A stretch of 64,000 bases of DNA, from NCBI RefSeq assembly GCF_042219855.1, contig NZ_JBHJHP010000008.1, positions 62,001-126,000 on the forward strand. The letters run 5' to 3'. The notes below the pieces were generated by a model. That model ran no database searches and was not told the DNA's origin. It worked only from the letters and a program-made list of their open reading frames with translations. This DNA comes from JBHJHP01 sp042219855 (GTDB taxonomy: Bacteria; Bacteroidota; Bacteroidia; Bacteroidales; UBA5342). Shown piece by piece: positions 9,048 to 17,698 of this stretch. Numbering within the stretch: the stretch's first letter is position 1; every line of letters begins with the position of its first letter. The position numbers were made by a program, and so were the translations under genes.

Positions 9048-10019
9048 TTAGTGAGTTTTCAATTTTTGCTTCAGGTATTTGTCGCTGCCGCAATACACAC
9101 TGATTCCCTTAGGTATAAGTGCAATGGAAAAATTTGATTTGCCAAGCTGCTCGCCGTCAACCTCTCCGGGAATCAGGCACCTCGATTCAATACGAACTTC
9201 ACGGCCGGAGGTTGTCAGAACATGAGGGTCTTTCAGAAAGGATCCATTATATAAGCCCCGAAGATTTTTCAGTATTCCCCAAATGCCGATTTTCCGTATC
9301 ATCGTCATAGTAAACTCGCCGTTATCCGGCACAGCATCCGGAGCCTGCATCATTCCACCGCCATTGAACTTCCCAATGCCTATGCTCACTGTAAATATGG
9401 TTTCGTTAAAACGCTGACCATCTACTTCGAAGCGCATCATACAGGTTTTATATTTCAGGTAACTGAAAGCCAGGCTCCACAGATAAAGCCATTTTCCTGA
9501 CCAGCCTTTATCTTTCATGGAGTTTACCTTATCTGCCACTACAGCATCGAATCCGAAACCAGCCATGTTGGCAAAAAAGCGTTTTTCTGTCGTCCCGTTT
9601 GATCCCCAGGTCACCATACCCACATCCTGATGCACAAGATTTGCCTGTCGGATCACTTCAACAGATTTTTTATAATCATTGGGAATGTCAAAAGTCCGGA
9701 TCCAGTCATTTCCGGTTCCAACAGGGATCATCGCGATGCAGACATCATTTACGCCCTCTTTTTTTACACTCATTATGCCGTTGAGTGCTTCGTTGAGCGA
9801 CCCGTCACCTCCAATAATAATAAATTGTTTCTGTCCGGATGAAACGGCATTCCGGGTGAGTTCAATGGTGTGACCCCGATAGTTGGATTCCGCATATTCA
9901 AAATCAAAATTGTACCTTTTAAGAAGGTTCAATATCTTTTCTTTATCCTTCTCGCCACGACGGGCACCGGCATGCGGATTTAGAATGACAAACCATTTGC
10001 TGTTTAATGGGGCTGACAT
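9048..10019 (-). CDS. Diacylglycerol/lipid kinase family protein (YegS/DagK-like)
   Basis: A 323-residue cytoplasmic or membrane-associated kinase. It has the family start FVILNPHAGARRG, the nucleotide-binding motif GGDGSLNE at residues 70-77, and IPVGTGNDWIRTF, which marks the diacylglycerol kinase catalytic fold. The C-terminal half carries the beta-sandwich with DAVPDNGEFTM. These enzymes phosphorylate diacylglycerol or a related lipid and may recycle lipids from envelope synthesis. Its position directly upstream of kdsB fits an envelope role. The precise lipid cannot be read from sequence. Confidence 0.9.
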   Translation of the reverse strand: MSAPLNSKWFVILNPHAGARRGEKDKEKILNLLKRYNFDFEYAESNYRGHTIELTRNAVSSGQKQFIIIGGDGSLNEALNGIMSVKKEGVNDVCIAMIPVGTGNDWIRTFDIPNDYKKSVEVIRQANLVHQDVGMVTWGSNGTTEKRFFANMAGFGFDAVVADKVNSMKDKGWSGKWLYLWSLAFSYLKYKTCMMRFEVDGQRFNETIFTVSIGIGKFNGGGMMQAPDAVPDNGEFTMTMIRKIGIWGILKNLRGLYNGSFLKDPHVLTTSGREVRIESRCLIPGEVDGEQLGKSNFSIALIPKGISVYCGSDKYLKQKLKTH

Positions 10020-10110
10020 AAGCCCTAAAAATAGAATTTAATTATGAATTAGAAATGGAGTATGATGAATTATTTTGCTATCCGTTGTGAATACCGTTTA
10101 TAATACGCAT

Positions 10111-10140
10111 AAAAAAACGGACCGCAAATGCGATCCGTTC
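10111..10140 (-). terminator. Rho-independent terminator after lpdA
   Basis: On the minus strand an 11-bp stem (AACGGATCGCA / TGCGGTCCGTT, one G-U pair, two-base loop) is followed by seven T residues. It sits 63 bp after the lpdA stop codon. Confidence 0.85.
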
Positions 10141-10202
10141 CAATATATCTGAGATATTTATTCTCTCTAATTCTTAACTCCTAATTGTACATTCACAACT
10201 GA

Positions 10203-11570
10203 TTATTTGTGTCCGAATGCAAAAACAGTCTCTCTGAAAATCTCTGAAACAGTTGGATGCGGAAAAATAACTTCTTCCAGCTCTTTTAATGTCAGTTCTG
10301 TTTCAATGGCCATGCAGGCACCGTAAATCATTTCGGAACTTGGATTACCAATCATATGAACGCCCAGAACTTCGCCGTATTTTTTTCCTACCAATACCTT
10401 ACATAATCCGTTGAAATTTTCGTTTTCAACCATGAAACGACCGGCATATGTCATAGGAAGTTTTTTTACGTCATACTCTATGTCTTTCTTTTTAGCTTCG
10501 TCTTCCGTTAAACCAACCGCAGAAATTTCAGGATCGGTATATACTACGGCAGGAATTGCGTTGTAGCGCATTACATCTTCCCTTCCCGTAAGGTTGTTAA
10601 CAACGACTTCACCTTCTCTGTATGCCGTGTGAGCCAGCTGTGAAAAACCGGTTACATCGCCCGCTGCAAATACGCCCGGTACATTGGTACGCATTTTATT
10701 GTCTACCTTTATTCCTCCCCGTTCAACCTCTACGCCGAGGTTTTCCAGACCAAAGCCCTGAACATTGGCTTTTCGTCCGACAGAAAGCAGGATTTTATCG
10801 GCTGATACCTTCTGCTCTTTTCCGTCTTTATCTGTAAATGTCACCTCGTTGCCCTTAACTTCGGTCACTTTACTTTCAAGGTGGAATGCAATGCCATTCT
10901 TTTCATATTCCTTCTGCAGCATGCTGCTTAGTTCTCCATCCATTGGTCCCAGGATTTTAGGAAGCATCTCGATGACGGTCACTTTGGTTCCGATGGTATT
11001 AAAGAAACAACCAAATTCCATTCCGATAACTCCACCACCAATGATCACCAAAGATTCAGGCCGTTCCTGAAGCTCCAGTATTTCACGGTTCGTCAGAATA
11101 ACATCCGACACGCCGTCGATACCTTTTATCGGAGGAATAAAAGCTTCTGAACCGGTGCTGACCATAATATTCTTAGCCTGGTACTCCTTGCCATCGGATT
11201 CAATGTTAAAACCATCGCCGTTTTTACCTTTTATATTGGCAAATGCTTTTACCACCTCAACTTTGTTGGATTTCATTTTGTGCCCAACACCTCCGACAAG
11301 TTTCTTAACAATCTTTTGCTTTCTTTTATAAAGCGTGCCATAATTGAAGCTTACCTCGCCATGATCAATACCATATTTGGCACCATCAAGGGCCTTGTGA
11401 TAAAGTTTTGCACTGTATAACATTGTTTTTGTAGGTATACATCCTTCATTCAGACATACACCACCCAATTCACGTTTTTCAAAAAGGATAACCTTAAGGC
11501 CTTTCTCGCCTGCTCTTTCAGCGGCATCGTAACCGGCCGGGCCGCCACCGATAATTGCTAAGTCGTACAT
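10203..11570 (-). CDS. lpdA: Dihydrolipoyl dehydrogenase
   Basis: The E3 flavoenzyme reoxidises lipoamide for 2-oxoacid dehydrogenase complexes or the glycine cleavage system. The 455-residue protein has the FAD-binding GGGPAG at residues 8-13, the redox disulfide CLNEGC (Cys39, Cys44), a second dinucleotide fold at GGGVIGMEFG, the FAD-binding TNVPGVFAAGDVTG, and the C-terminal active-site HPTVSE. It is complete and of normal length. No E1 or E2 genes are adjacent. A TACATTTG promoter element lies upstream and a strong hairpin terminator downstream, so it is probably transcribed alone. Confidence 0.96.
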   Translation of the reverse strand: MYDLAIIGGGPAGYDAAERAGEKGLKVILFEKRELGGVCLNEGCIPTKTMLYSAKLYHKALDGAKYGIDHGEVSFNYGTLYKRKQKIVKKLVGGVGHKMKSNKVEVVKAFANIKGKNGDGFNIESDGKEYQAKNIMVSTGSEAFIPPIKGIDGVSDVILTNREILELQERPESLVIIGGGVIGMEFGCFFNTIGTKVTVIEMLPKILGPMDGELSSMLQKEYEKNGIAFHLESKVTEVKGNEVTFTDKDGKEQKVSADKILLSVGRKANVQGFGLENLGVEVERGGIKVDNKMRTNVPGVFAAGDVTGFSQLAHTAYREGEVVVNNLTGREDVMRYNAIPAVVYTDPEISAVGLTEDEAKKKDIEYDVKKLPMTYAGRFMVENENFNGLCKVLVGKKYGEVLGVHMIGNPSSEMIYGACMAIETELTLKELEEVIFPHPTVSEIFRETVFAFGHK

Positions 11571-11601
11571 ATAAAATTTTTTTATCTTAAAAACAGAACC
11601 A

Positions 11602-11609
11602 CAAATGTA
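11602..11609 (-). promoter_or_regulatory. -7 promoter element of lpdA
   Basis: Reads TACATTTG on the minus strand, a perfect TAnnTTTG match, 32 bases upstream of the lpdA ATG at 11570. No clear -33 TTG was found. Confidence 0.45.
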
Positions 11610-11666
11610 TTGTTCAATAAAATGTATGCTATTGCATGTATGAATTACCTGAAATAAAACTTGTAA

Positions 11667-11999
11667 TTATTTCGAAAATTCACCTCCCCTGAAACTGACA
11701 TAGAGCTCAAGGAGTGCAGTCAGTAATACAAAAACACTCCAACTGTTACTGCCACGGTACATTAATGCGGCAGAAAAAATCAGCGACATGCCGCTGAAAA
11801 TCTGAATCTGTAACAAACGTCCGCGTACCTTTGTCCGGTTCAGAATAAAATTGAAGACCCGCGATAAGGTAAATAAACAGGCACCTGCAAGATAGGCATA
11901 GCTTGCCGTCTGGTAGTTTGATATCTTTAATAAAATGCCTGCTAAAACTAATAGAGTTGAAAAATAAAAGAGATTGTTGTTGAGCTTTTGTTTGTTCAT
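11667..11999 (-). CDS. Small four-helix membrane protein of unknown function
   Basis: A 110-residue protein with four hydrophobic stretches (about residues 10-28, 32-50, 63-80 and 85-102) separated by short basic loops, hence an inner-membrane protein. I do not recognise a named family. It begins 8 bp after the stop of the FtsB/DivIC-like gene on the same strand, so it is probably co-transcribed and may have an envelope or division-related role; that link is inference from position only. Confidence 0.7.
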   Translation of the reverse strand: MNKQKLNNNLFYFSTLLVLAGILLKISNYQTASYAYLAGACLFTLSRVFNFILNRTKVRGRLLQIQIFSGMSLIFSAALMYRGSNSWSVFVLLTALLELYVSFRGGEFSK

Positions 12000-12007
12000 A
12001 CGCCAAA

Positions 12008-12313
12008 TTAATCTTCAATGACAAGGTAAATATCCTCATTTTTCTTTTTCATCAGATATTGTTCCCTGGCAAATTTTTCCAGTGTTTCTTTATCTCCCTT
12101 CAACTCGTTCAACATTCGGGTGTTTTCATCAATTTCATTCTTGTAATGTTGCTTTTCTTTTTCGAGTTGATTCAGTTTCTGGTTATTTTTAACCCTGCTG
12201 ACAAGATTGTACTGGTCAAAAAATACAATCCAGACAATAAAGAAAGCCGTTGTAAGAACAAACTTATTCTTTACAAAAGGGAAAATGCGTATAAAGAAAT
12301 CTTTTACACTCAT
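12008..12313 (-). CDS. FtsB/DivIC-family septum formation initiator
   Basis: A bitopic division protein of about 101 residues: short cytoplasmic start, one transmembrane helix (about FVLTTAFFIVWIVFF), a coiled coil (NQKLNQLEKEKQHYKNEIDE) and the family end EKFAREQYLMKKKNEDIYLV. FtsB/DivIC proteins join the FtsL-FtsQ complex at the septum. An alternative ATG at 12334 would add MRDEIIT, but a perfect -7 element lies at 12337-12344, so a transcript from it would start inside or past that ATG. I therefore prefer the ATG at 12313. Confidence 0.88.
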   Translation of the reverse strand: MSVKDFFIRIFPFVKNKFVLTTAFFIVWIVFFDQYNLVSRVKNNQKLNQLEKEKQHYKNEIDENTRMLNELKGDKETLEKFAREQYLMKKKNEDIYLVIED

Positions 12314-12336
12314 GGTAATTATTTCATCTCTCATGA

Positions 12337-12344
12337 CAAATTTA
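12337..12344 (-). promoter_or_regulatory. -7 promoter element of the FtsB-like gene
   Basis: Reads TAAATTTG on the minus strand. It ends 23 bases before the ATG at 12313 but only 2 bases before the ATG at 12334, which decides the start in favour of 12313. Confidence 0.5.
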
Positions 12345-12401
12345 TTTTAAACCGTATGCATTACCATAATATAACGACCGGAACTTATAAACAATTTTTC
12401 C

Positions 12402-12409
12402 TACTTTTG
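12402..12409 (+). promoter_or_regulatory. -7 promoter element of the DUF5063 operon
   Basis: TACTTTTG fits TAnnTTTG and lies 24 bases upstream of the ATG at 12434. With the element at 12337-12344 it forms a divergent promoter pair in a 120-bp gap. Confidence 0.5.
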
Positions 12410-12433
12410 TGAAAATTTTTCAACAACGCACCA

Positions 12434-13063
12434 ATGGATGATGTTTTTGATCACATAGTATATTCCAGGGATGTTGTAGAGTTCGTTACTGTAGCAAACC
12501 AGTTTTGTCTGTTCATAGAACAAGCCTCTACACAATCGGCAGAGGAGTTTGTTGGTAATGCAGTAAAAATACTTCCTTTGCTGTATCTGAAGGGGACGCT
12601 GCTTCCTGAAGCCGAGCGTGAATTTGATGATCCCCTGGAACGCATTGTCACTGAAGAGGACTATCTTGCCATTCGGGACTTTGTGGAATACCTGTTAGGG
12701 AAAAGTGATATTTACCTGGAGGTTTTTCATCCCGAGATCAAATACAGTGATGCGCCGGTTAGAGTAAAAATTTCAGAAGATGTTGCCGATATTTACCAGG
12801 ACATTAAGGATTTCATATCTCTTTATCAGATCGGATCAACAGAAATAATGAACGACGCACTGGCTGAAGTTGTTGATAGTTTCAGAGAATACTGGGGACA
12901 AAAACTGGTCAATGTTCTCAGAGCGCTCCACAACCTGAAATACAGTGAAGAAAGAATAGAATCGATAGAGGAAGAAGATGATTTTTACAAACGAACTGAT
13001 GTCAGCAAAAGTTTTGTCGCAAGAAGGCAGGATGAGTGGAGAAATGAAGAGGAGGATATATAA
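12434..13063 (+). CDS. DUF5063-family protein
   Basis: A 209-residue acidic, mainly helical soluble protein without signal peptide. The pattern VEFVTVANQFCLFIEQA, VKILPLLYLKG and the conserved FREYWGQKLVNVLRALH matches what I know of the DUF5063 family, which is frequent in Bacteroidota and of unknown function. It starts an apparent plus-strand operon with an exonuclease (3 bp downstream), an rRNA methyltransferase and a helicase, so a role in nucleic-acid metabolism is plausible but is inference from context. Confidence 0.78.
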   Translation: MDDVFDHIVYSRDVVEFVTVANQFCLFIEQASTQSAEEFVGNAVKILPLLYLKGTLLPEAEREFDDPLERIVTEEDYLAIRDFVEYLLGKSDIYLEVFHPEIKYSDAPVRVKISEDVADIYQDIKDFISLYQIGSTEIMNDALAEVVDSFREYWGQKLVNVLRALHNLKYSEERIESIEEEDDFYKRTDVSKSFVARRQDEWRNEEEDI

Positions 13064-13066
13064 CAG

Positions 13067-13663
13067 ATGACTTATCCTGAAAGTATTACTAAGGAAGAAT
13101 TGAGCAGTCTGCCGTTGTGTGGTTTCGAAGGAAATGTTGTAGTGGTTGATGATAACTACCAGATAAAACAGGCACTGGAACATTTGCAGCGGCACAATAT
13201 TATCGGTTTCGATTCTGAAACCAAGCCATCCTTTAAAAAAGGTGTGATTAATGATGTGAGTCTCATACAGCTTTCTACGCATAACACGTGCTATCTTTTC
13301 AGACTGAACATGACCGGTCTGACTGATGAGCTTCGTCAACTGATGGAGGATGAGCATATCACAAAAATTGGCCTTTCTCTACGGGATGACATCCGTGGCC
13401 TGAGACGACTGGCCGATATTAAACCCAAAGGTTTTATCGATCTTCAGGAAAAAGTGGCGGAGTATGGAATTGATGACCGCAGTCTGAAGAAAATCACGGG
13501 TATCGTTCTGAATAAAAGGATATCAAAAAAACAGCGGCTAACCAACTGGGAAAGTACAACGCTTACTGAGGCTCAGCAACGGTATGCTGCGACCGATGCA
13601 TGGATCTGTCTCGAAATTTACAAAGAACTCATCAGTACTGAAAAATATGAGGAATTACGCTAA
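13067..13663 (+). CDS. 3'-5' exonuclease, DEDDy type (RNase D/WRN-like)
   Basis: A 198-residue nuclease. The four metal-binding acidic positions are visible: Asp and Glu in IIGFDSETKP, Asp in GLSLRDDIRGL, and the YAATDAW motif (Tyr and Asp of the DEDDy class). It consists of the exonuclease domain only, like stand-alone WRN-type exonucleases, and lacks the HRDC domain of RNase D. The start is 3 bp after the DUF5063 gene and the end overlaps the methyltransferase by 17 bp, so the genes are translationally linked. The substrate (RNA or DNA ends) cannot be decided. Confidence 0.9.
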   Translation: MTYPESITKEELSSLPLCGFEGNVVVVDDNYQIKQALEHLQRHNIIGFDSETKPSFKKGVINDVSLIQLSTHNTCYLFRLNMTGLTDELRQLMEDEHITKIGLSLRDDIRGLRRLADIKPKGFIDLQEKVAEYGIDDRSLKKITGIVLNKRISKKQRLTNWESTTLTEAQQRYAATDAWICLEIYKELISTEKYEELR

Positions 13664-14831
13664 AGTCATTCTTAAATCAGGTAAGGACCAGTCTGTAAGA
13701 CGATATCATCCCTGGATTTTCTCCGGTGCCATTAAAAAAATTATTGGTGAGGTAAAAGAAGGTGATGTGGTGCATGTTTACGACAATAAGGATGAGTTTC
13801 TGGGGATGGGGCATTACCAGCCCGGTTCCATTATGGTGCGTATTCTGTCGTTTACACAAAAAGAACCGGATGATCAGTTTTGGTTCAATAAACTGAAGCA
13901 AGCATGGGAATTGCGCAGATCGCTCGGACTCATATCTGATACAAATAACACTTACCGTCTGGTTCATGCCGAAGGTGATGGCCTCTCCGGCCTGATTATA
14001 GATATGTATAATGGTATCGCTGTAATGCAGTCGCATTCGCTTGGGATGTGGCTGATCAGGGAAAAGCTGGCAGCCATGCTGAAGGAGCTTATGGGTGATA
14101 ATCTGAAAGCGGTATATGATAAATCAGAAAATACGCTTCCTTTTATGGCAGGAGCCGATCCTAACAACAGCTTTTTGCTTGGTGACAGTGAAGAAGATAT
14201 CGCACTTGAATATGGCCTGAAGTTTAAGGTTGACTGGTTGAAGGGGCAAAAAACGGGTTTTTTTGTGGATCAGCGCGAAAACAGGAAACTTCTTGAAAAC
14301 TATTCCAAAGGCCGCGATGTACTGAATATGTTTTGCTATACCGGTGGTTTCTCATTTTATGCCATGCGTGGTGGTGCCGGTCTGGTTCATTCCGTAGACA
14401 GCTCCGCACGTGCCATTGATCTGACCAAAGAAAATGTGGAGCTGAATTTTCCGAATGATCCAAGGCATGATGCATTCGCAGTGGATGCCTTTAAATACCT
14501 TGAAGATATAAAAGATAAATACGACCTGATTGTTTTGGATCCTCCGGCCTTTGCCAAGCACAAGAATGTATTGCATAACGCATTGCAGGGCTACAAAAAA
14601 CTGAATGCCAAGGCATTTGAACAAATCCGTAAGGGAGGTATTATTTTCACCTTTTCGTGTTCCCAGGTTGTAACGCGCGATATGTTCCGTAAAACAGTGT
14701 TCACTGCTGCTGCACAATCCGGCCGCTTTGTGCGCATCCTTCACCAGCTGGAGCAACCTGCTGACCACCCTGTGAATATTTACCATCCCGAAAGCGAGTA
14801 TCTGAAGGGGCTCGTACTTTATGTGGAATAA
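13647..14831 (+). CDS. rlmI: Class I SAM-dependent rRNA methyltransferase (RlmI-like)
   Basis: A 394-residue protein likely to make 5-methylcytosine in 23S rRNA. It starts with a PUA domain (KSGKDQSVRRYHPWIFSGAI, residues 8-27), followed by a middle domain and a Rossmann methyltransferase with VLNMFCYTGGFSF (SAM binding), LDPPAFAKHK (motif IV) and FTFSCSQ (C-terminal motif with the conserved Cys). I choose the ATG at 13647: earlier in-frame starts from 13584 add 21 residues lying fully inside the exonuclease gene and foreign to the family. Overlap with the exonuclease is 17 bp. Confidence 0.92.
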   Translation: MRNYAKVILKSGKDQSVRRYHPWIFSGAIKKIIGEVKEGDVVHVYDNKDEFLGMGHYQPGSIMVRILSFTQKEPDDQFWFNKLKQAWELRRSLGLISDTNNTYRLVHAEGDGLSGLIIDMYNGIAVMQSHSLGMWLIREKLAAMLKELMGDNLKAVYDKSENTLPFMAGADPNNSFLLGDSEEDIALEYGLKFKVDWLKGQKTGFFVDQRENRKLLENYSKGRDVLNMFCYTGGFSFYAMRGGAGLVHSVDSSARAIDLTKENVELNFPNDPRHDAFAVDAFKYLEDIKDKYDLIVLDPPAFAKHKNVLHNALQGYKKLNAKAFEQIRKGGIIFTFSCSQVVTRDMFRKTVFTAAAQSGRFVRILHQLEQPADHPVNIYHPESEYLKGLVLYVE

Positions 14832-14843
14832 AAACAAACAATT

Positions 14844-16169
14844 TTGAAATTTAACGAACTGAAATTTGACGATTCTGTACTGGAAGGTATTGATGCCATG
14901 GGTTTTGAAACCATGACCCCTGTTCAGGAACAGGCCATGCCTTTTATTATGGAAGGTCAGGATATGATAGCCTGTGCCCAGACCGGTACAGGTAAAACAG
15001 CTGCTTTTATGCTGCCGGTTCTGAATGCACTGCACAACAGCCGGACAGGTCATAAAGTTAAAGCGCTGGTGTTAGTTCCCACGCGGGAACTGGCTATACA
15101 GATTGATCAGCAGATCCAGGGATTTGCGTATTTTCTGAATGTGTCATCGCTTGCTATTTATGGTGGAAACGACTCCATGAACTGGGATGTGCAGCGCAAA
15201 GCCATTACATCAGGAGTGGATGTGGTCGTGGCAACTCCCGGGCGACTGATACAGCATCTTAACCTGAAGTATGTCGACCTTACCGGGGTTGAACATTTTA
15301 TACTGGACGAAGCAGACCGGATGCTTGATATGGGGTTTTATGATGATATTGTGAAGATTCACAAATACATGCCTCAAAAGAAACAGACATTGATGTTCTC
15401 TGCCACCATGCCGAAAAAAATACGGGACCTGGCAAAGACAATTCTGCATGACCCAAAGGAGGTTAGCATCGCTATATCAAAACCTGCTGAAAAAATAATG
15501 CAGGTGGCCTATATGCTCTATCCTAACCAGAAGATCCCCTTAGTCCGACACTTGTTGAGCGATAAGGAAATGACCAGTGTCATCATCTTTTCGAGTACCA
15601 AAACGGCTGTTAAGGAGATGGCCATGGATCTGAAACGCAAAAAGATGAATGCTGAGGCTATCCATTCCGATCTGGATCAGAAAGAACGGGAGGCAATACT
15701 GCGGGAATTCAAAAACAGAAAGGTTCAGATTCTTGTTGCTACCGATATACTTGCACGTGGTATAGACATTGAGAACATTGATCTGGTGATGAATTATGAT
15801 GTGCCATCCGATCCTGAAGATTATGTACACCGCATAGGACGTACGGCAAGAGCAGAGAAAGACGGTCTGGCCATAACGTTTATTACTGAACATGATCAGG
15901 ATAAATTTGCCAGGATAGAACAGTTGATTGAAAGGGAAATTTATAAGGCACCTGTTCCCCCGGAACTTGGTGAAACACCGGAATATAATCCGGGAAGACG
16001 TGGAGGCGGAGGAAACAGAAATTACCGTAAAAAATTCAATAAATCAGGGAATAAGGGGAAAAAACATTTTCATAAAAAAGATAATAAAAATACCCACCCC
16101 AATGCCCGCCATGGCGACAGAAAACAACAGGGCAAACATCACAAACCCGATCACGGGAAAAAAGACTAG
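14844..16169 (+). CDS. DEAD-box RNA helicase (RhlE-like)
   Basis: A 441-residue ATP-dependent RNA helicase for ribosome assembly or RNA turnover. Motifs in order: FETMTPVQEQAMP (Q motif), AQTGTGKT (I), PTRELA (Ia), TPGRLI, DEAD within ILDEADRML (II), SATMP (III), DILARGIDIENID (V) and HRIGRTAR (VI). The final 60 residues are a Gly/Asn/His/Lys-rich basic tail typical of RhlE-type RNA binding. The start codon is TTG at 14844, giving the usual KFNELKF beginning; no ATG fits. It lies 12 bp after the rlmI-like gene and is probably in the same operon. Confidence 0.94.
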   Translation: MKFNELKFDDSVLEGIDAMGFETMTPVQEQAMPFIMEGQDMIACAQTGTGKTAAFMLPVLNALHNSRTGHKVKALVLVPTRELAIQIDQQIQGFAYFLNVSSLAIYGGNDSMNWDVQRKAITSGVDVVVATPGRLIQHLNLKYVDLTGVEHFILDEADRMLDMGFYDDIVKIHKYMPQKKQTLMFSATMPKKIRDLAKTILHDPKEVSIAISKPAEKIMQVAYMLYPNQKIPLVRHLLSDKEMTSVIIFSSTKTAVKEMAMDLKRKKMNAEAIHSDLDQKEREAILREFKNRKVQILVATDILARGIDIENIDLVMNYDVPSDPEDYVHRIGRTARAEKDGLAITFITEHDQDKFARIEQLIEREIYKAPVPPELGETPEYNPGRRGGGGNRNYRKKFNKSGNKGKKHFHKKDNKNTHPNARHGDRKQQGKHHKPDHGKKD

Positions 16170-16206
16170 TAAAAAAAGAAGTCCGCCCAGAACGAAAGAT
16201 TCTCAT

Positions 16207-16440
16207 CTTTATTAAATTATAAGGTAGTGGCCGGGGTTAGTGTTGTTACGCCGTTGGCGAAATTTTTCCAATGCGGGATATCAAATGTAAAAAAGTCCGA
16301 AGGACGTACTGCTGTAACACAGGATGCCATCCTGTGTTGCCAGCCGGAACGGATAAAGCGCCCTGTAAGGGCAACAGCACATTGACCTATAAATCCAATT
16401 TCGAAAAATATTTGCTGCAATGCAAGTATTCCTCTTAATG
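16207..16440. repeat. Structured non-coding repeat element with nested palindromes
   Basis: The gap between the helicase and the next gene (16170-16497) holds no convincing gene but a dense set of inverted repeats: GTCC-GAA-GGAC near 16295-16305; a perfect 10-bp stem AACACAGGAT/ATCCTGTGTT (16316-16338); GCCCT/AGGGC (16360-16372); and an enclosing TGCTGT/ACAGCA pair (16310-16315 with 16374-16379). Together these fold as a closed multi-branch structure. It looks like a dispersed Bacteroidota repeat rather than a gene-specific regulator. The remaining bases, 16441-16497, hold the upstream region of the next gene. Confidence 0.55.
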
Positions 16441-16497
16441 TCTTCCGGAAAACGTTTTCTTTCTCTTGCGTTTTTGCTATTTTTAGGGCATTAAATT

Positions 16498-17586
16498 ATG
16501 ACTACCAGAAGAACCTTCATAAAAGGCGCCATTTTAATTCCCGGAATGATTGCCGGTTTTCGGAATGCATTATATGGTTGGTCGGATAATGACTTTACAG
16601 GATTGGAAGCCAGGGCCTCTGATTTCAGTCAGCATCTGAAACCTGTAGGCCGTATACTGGAAGAAGAAGGGTATTACGTATGGTGTAATGCACCGATTTA
16701 TGGTGAGGACGGAAAAGTGCATGTGTTTTATTCCCGCTGGCCGGACAAATACGGAATGGGCGGCTGGATTCATAAAAGTGAAATCGCACATGCCATCGCC
16801 GATTCACCGGAATCGGTATTCAGATATGTGGAAACCGTTTTGTCATCAAGAGCGGGTTATTTTGATGCGACAACCTGCCATAATCCGCACATACAGCATG
16901 TCAACGGGAAATATTATTTGTTTTATATGGGGAACTCCAATGGTAAGACCAATACCAAACGCATTGGGCTGGCTGTTGCAGATTCACTGAATGGTCCGTG
17001 GAAAAGAACGGATGAACCACTTCTGGAGGCCGGACAGGAGGGTGCATGGGATGATCACTGTACCACAAACCCTGCGCTTTTAGTTCATCCGAACGGAGAA
17101 TACTGGCTGTATTATAAATCGTGGAATACCGAAGAATATGAAGCTGCCAAAGGTAAACGAATCCGGGGAAACCGGAAGTACGGACTGGCTATCGCTAAAA
17201 ATATTGAAGGGCCCTACAAAAAGTTTGAGGGTAATCCGGTGATTGATTTTTCATCAAGGGGAAATAATGAGCAGCTGGAAGATGCATTTGTGTGGTACGA
17301 AAAAAATACTTTCAAACTTATTGCACGGGATATGGGCTTTTTTAACCACGACTATGGCCTGATCTTTGAATCATCCGATGGTCTTCACTGGAACGATCCG
17401 GAAGTGGCATATTACGAAGCCGCTCATTATATCAACCAACCTCCGGCCCCCAAACATTTAAGTCGTTATGGGCGGTTCGAAAGGCCACAGCTGCTCATGA
17501 AAAACGGCTTACCAAAATATCTTTTTACAACATCTCAGGGTGGGAAATATCAGACATCCAGTGGCTTTGTGTTCAAAATAAAATAA
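16498..17586 (+). CDS. Tat-exported five-bladed beta-propeller glycoside hydrolase-like protein
   Basis: A 362-residue protein with a twin-arginine signal (TTRRTFIKGAILIPG). The body has the repeating YYLFYMG, GEYWLYYKS and GLAIAKNIEGPYKK patterns of five-bladed propellers of the GH43/GH117-like superfamily. Acidic candidates lie in CHNPHIQHVNGKYY, WDDHCTTNPALL and EQLEDAFVW. I cannot assign the family or substrate. The signal implies folding before export, perhaps with a bound metal. It leads a three-gene carbohydrate cluster with the DUF4450 and GH65-like lipoproteins, so it probably acts on the same glycan in the periplasm (inference). Confidence 0.75.
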   Translation: MTTRRTFIKGAILIPGMIAGFRNALYGWSDNDFTGLEARASDFSQHLKPVGRILEEEGYYVWCNAPIYGEDGKVHVFYSRWPDKYGMGGWIHKSEIAHAIADSPESVFRYVETVLSSRAGYFDATTCHNPHIQHVNGKYYLFYMGNSNGKTNTKRIGLAVADSLNGPWKRTDEPLLEAGQEGAWDDHCTTNPALLVHPNGEYWLYYKSWNTEEYEAAKGKRIRGNRKYGLAIAKNIEGPYKKFEGNPVIDFSSRGNNEQLEDAFVWYEKNTFKLIARDMGFFNHDYGLIFESSDGLHWNDPEVAYYEAAHYINQPPAPKHLSRYGRFERPQLLMKNGLPKYLFTTSQGGKYQTSSGFVFKIK

Positions 17587-17613
17587 TATTGTGAAAAAGT
17601 TGTATCATTATAT

Positions 17614-17692
17614 ACGTTCTCTGAGAACGTTTGTCCTCCTTCAAAAGGAGGTGGTTCCGACTGATAAGTCGGAATCGGAGGATTTTATTAAG
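17614..17692. repeat. Palindromic intergenic element 1 (CTCCTT/AAGGAG + TCCGACT/AGTCGGA)
   Basis: Contains ACGTTCT-CTG-AGAACGT (17614-17630), then CTCCTT-CAA-AAGGAG, then TTCCGACT-gata-AGTCGGAA, closed by GGAGGATT. The order and spacing match element 2 at 23712-23768. It lies in the leader of the DUF4450 gene and is translatable only if a spurious upstream start at 17591 is used. Confidence 0.65.
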
Positions 17693-17698
17693 AAAGTG

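Noticed and set aside
9013..9093. 27-residue N-terminal extension of KdsB
   Set aside because: It overlaps the lipid kinase gene and the conserved family start is at 9012.
13584..13646. 21-residue N-terminal extension of the RlmI-like protein
   Set aside because: It lies inside the exonuclease gene; the PUA domain starts properly from 13647.
16217..16420. 67-codon minus-strand frame
   Set aside because: It lies wholly in the structured repeat; the sequence is explained by nested palindromes.
17591..17698. N-terminal extension of the DUF4450 protein from GTG 17591
   Set aside because: It is encoded by a palindromic repeat and would put 36 residues before a clear lipoprotein signal.
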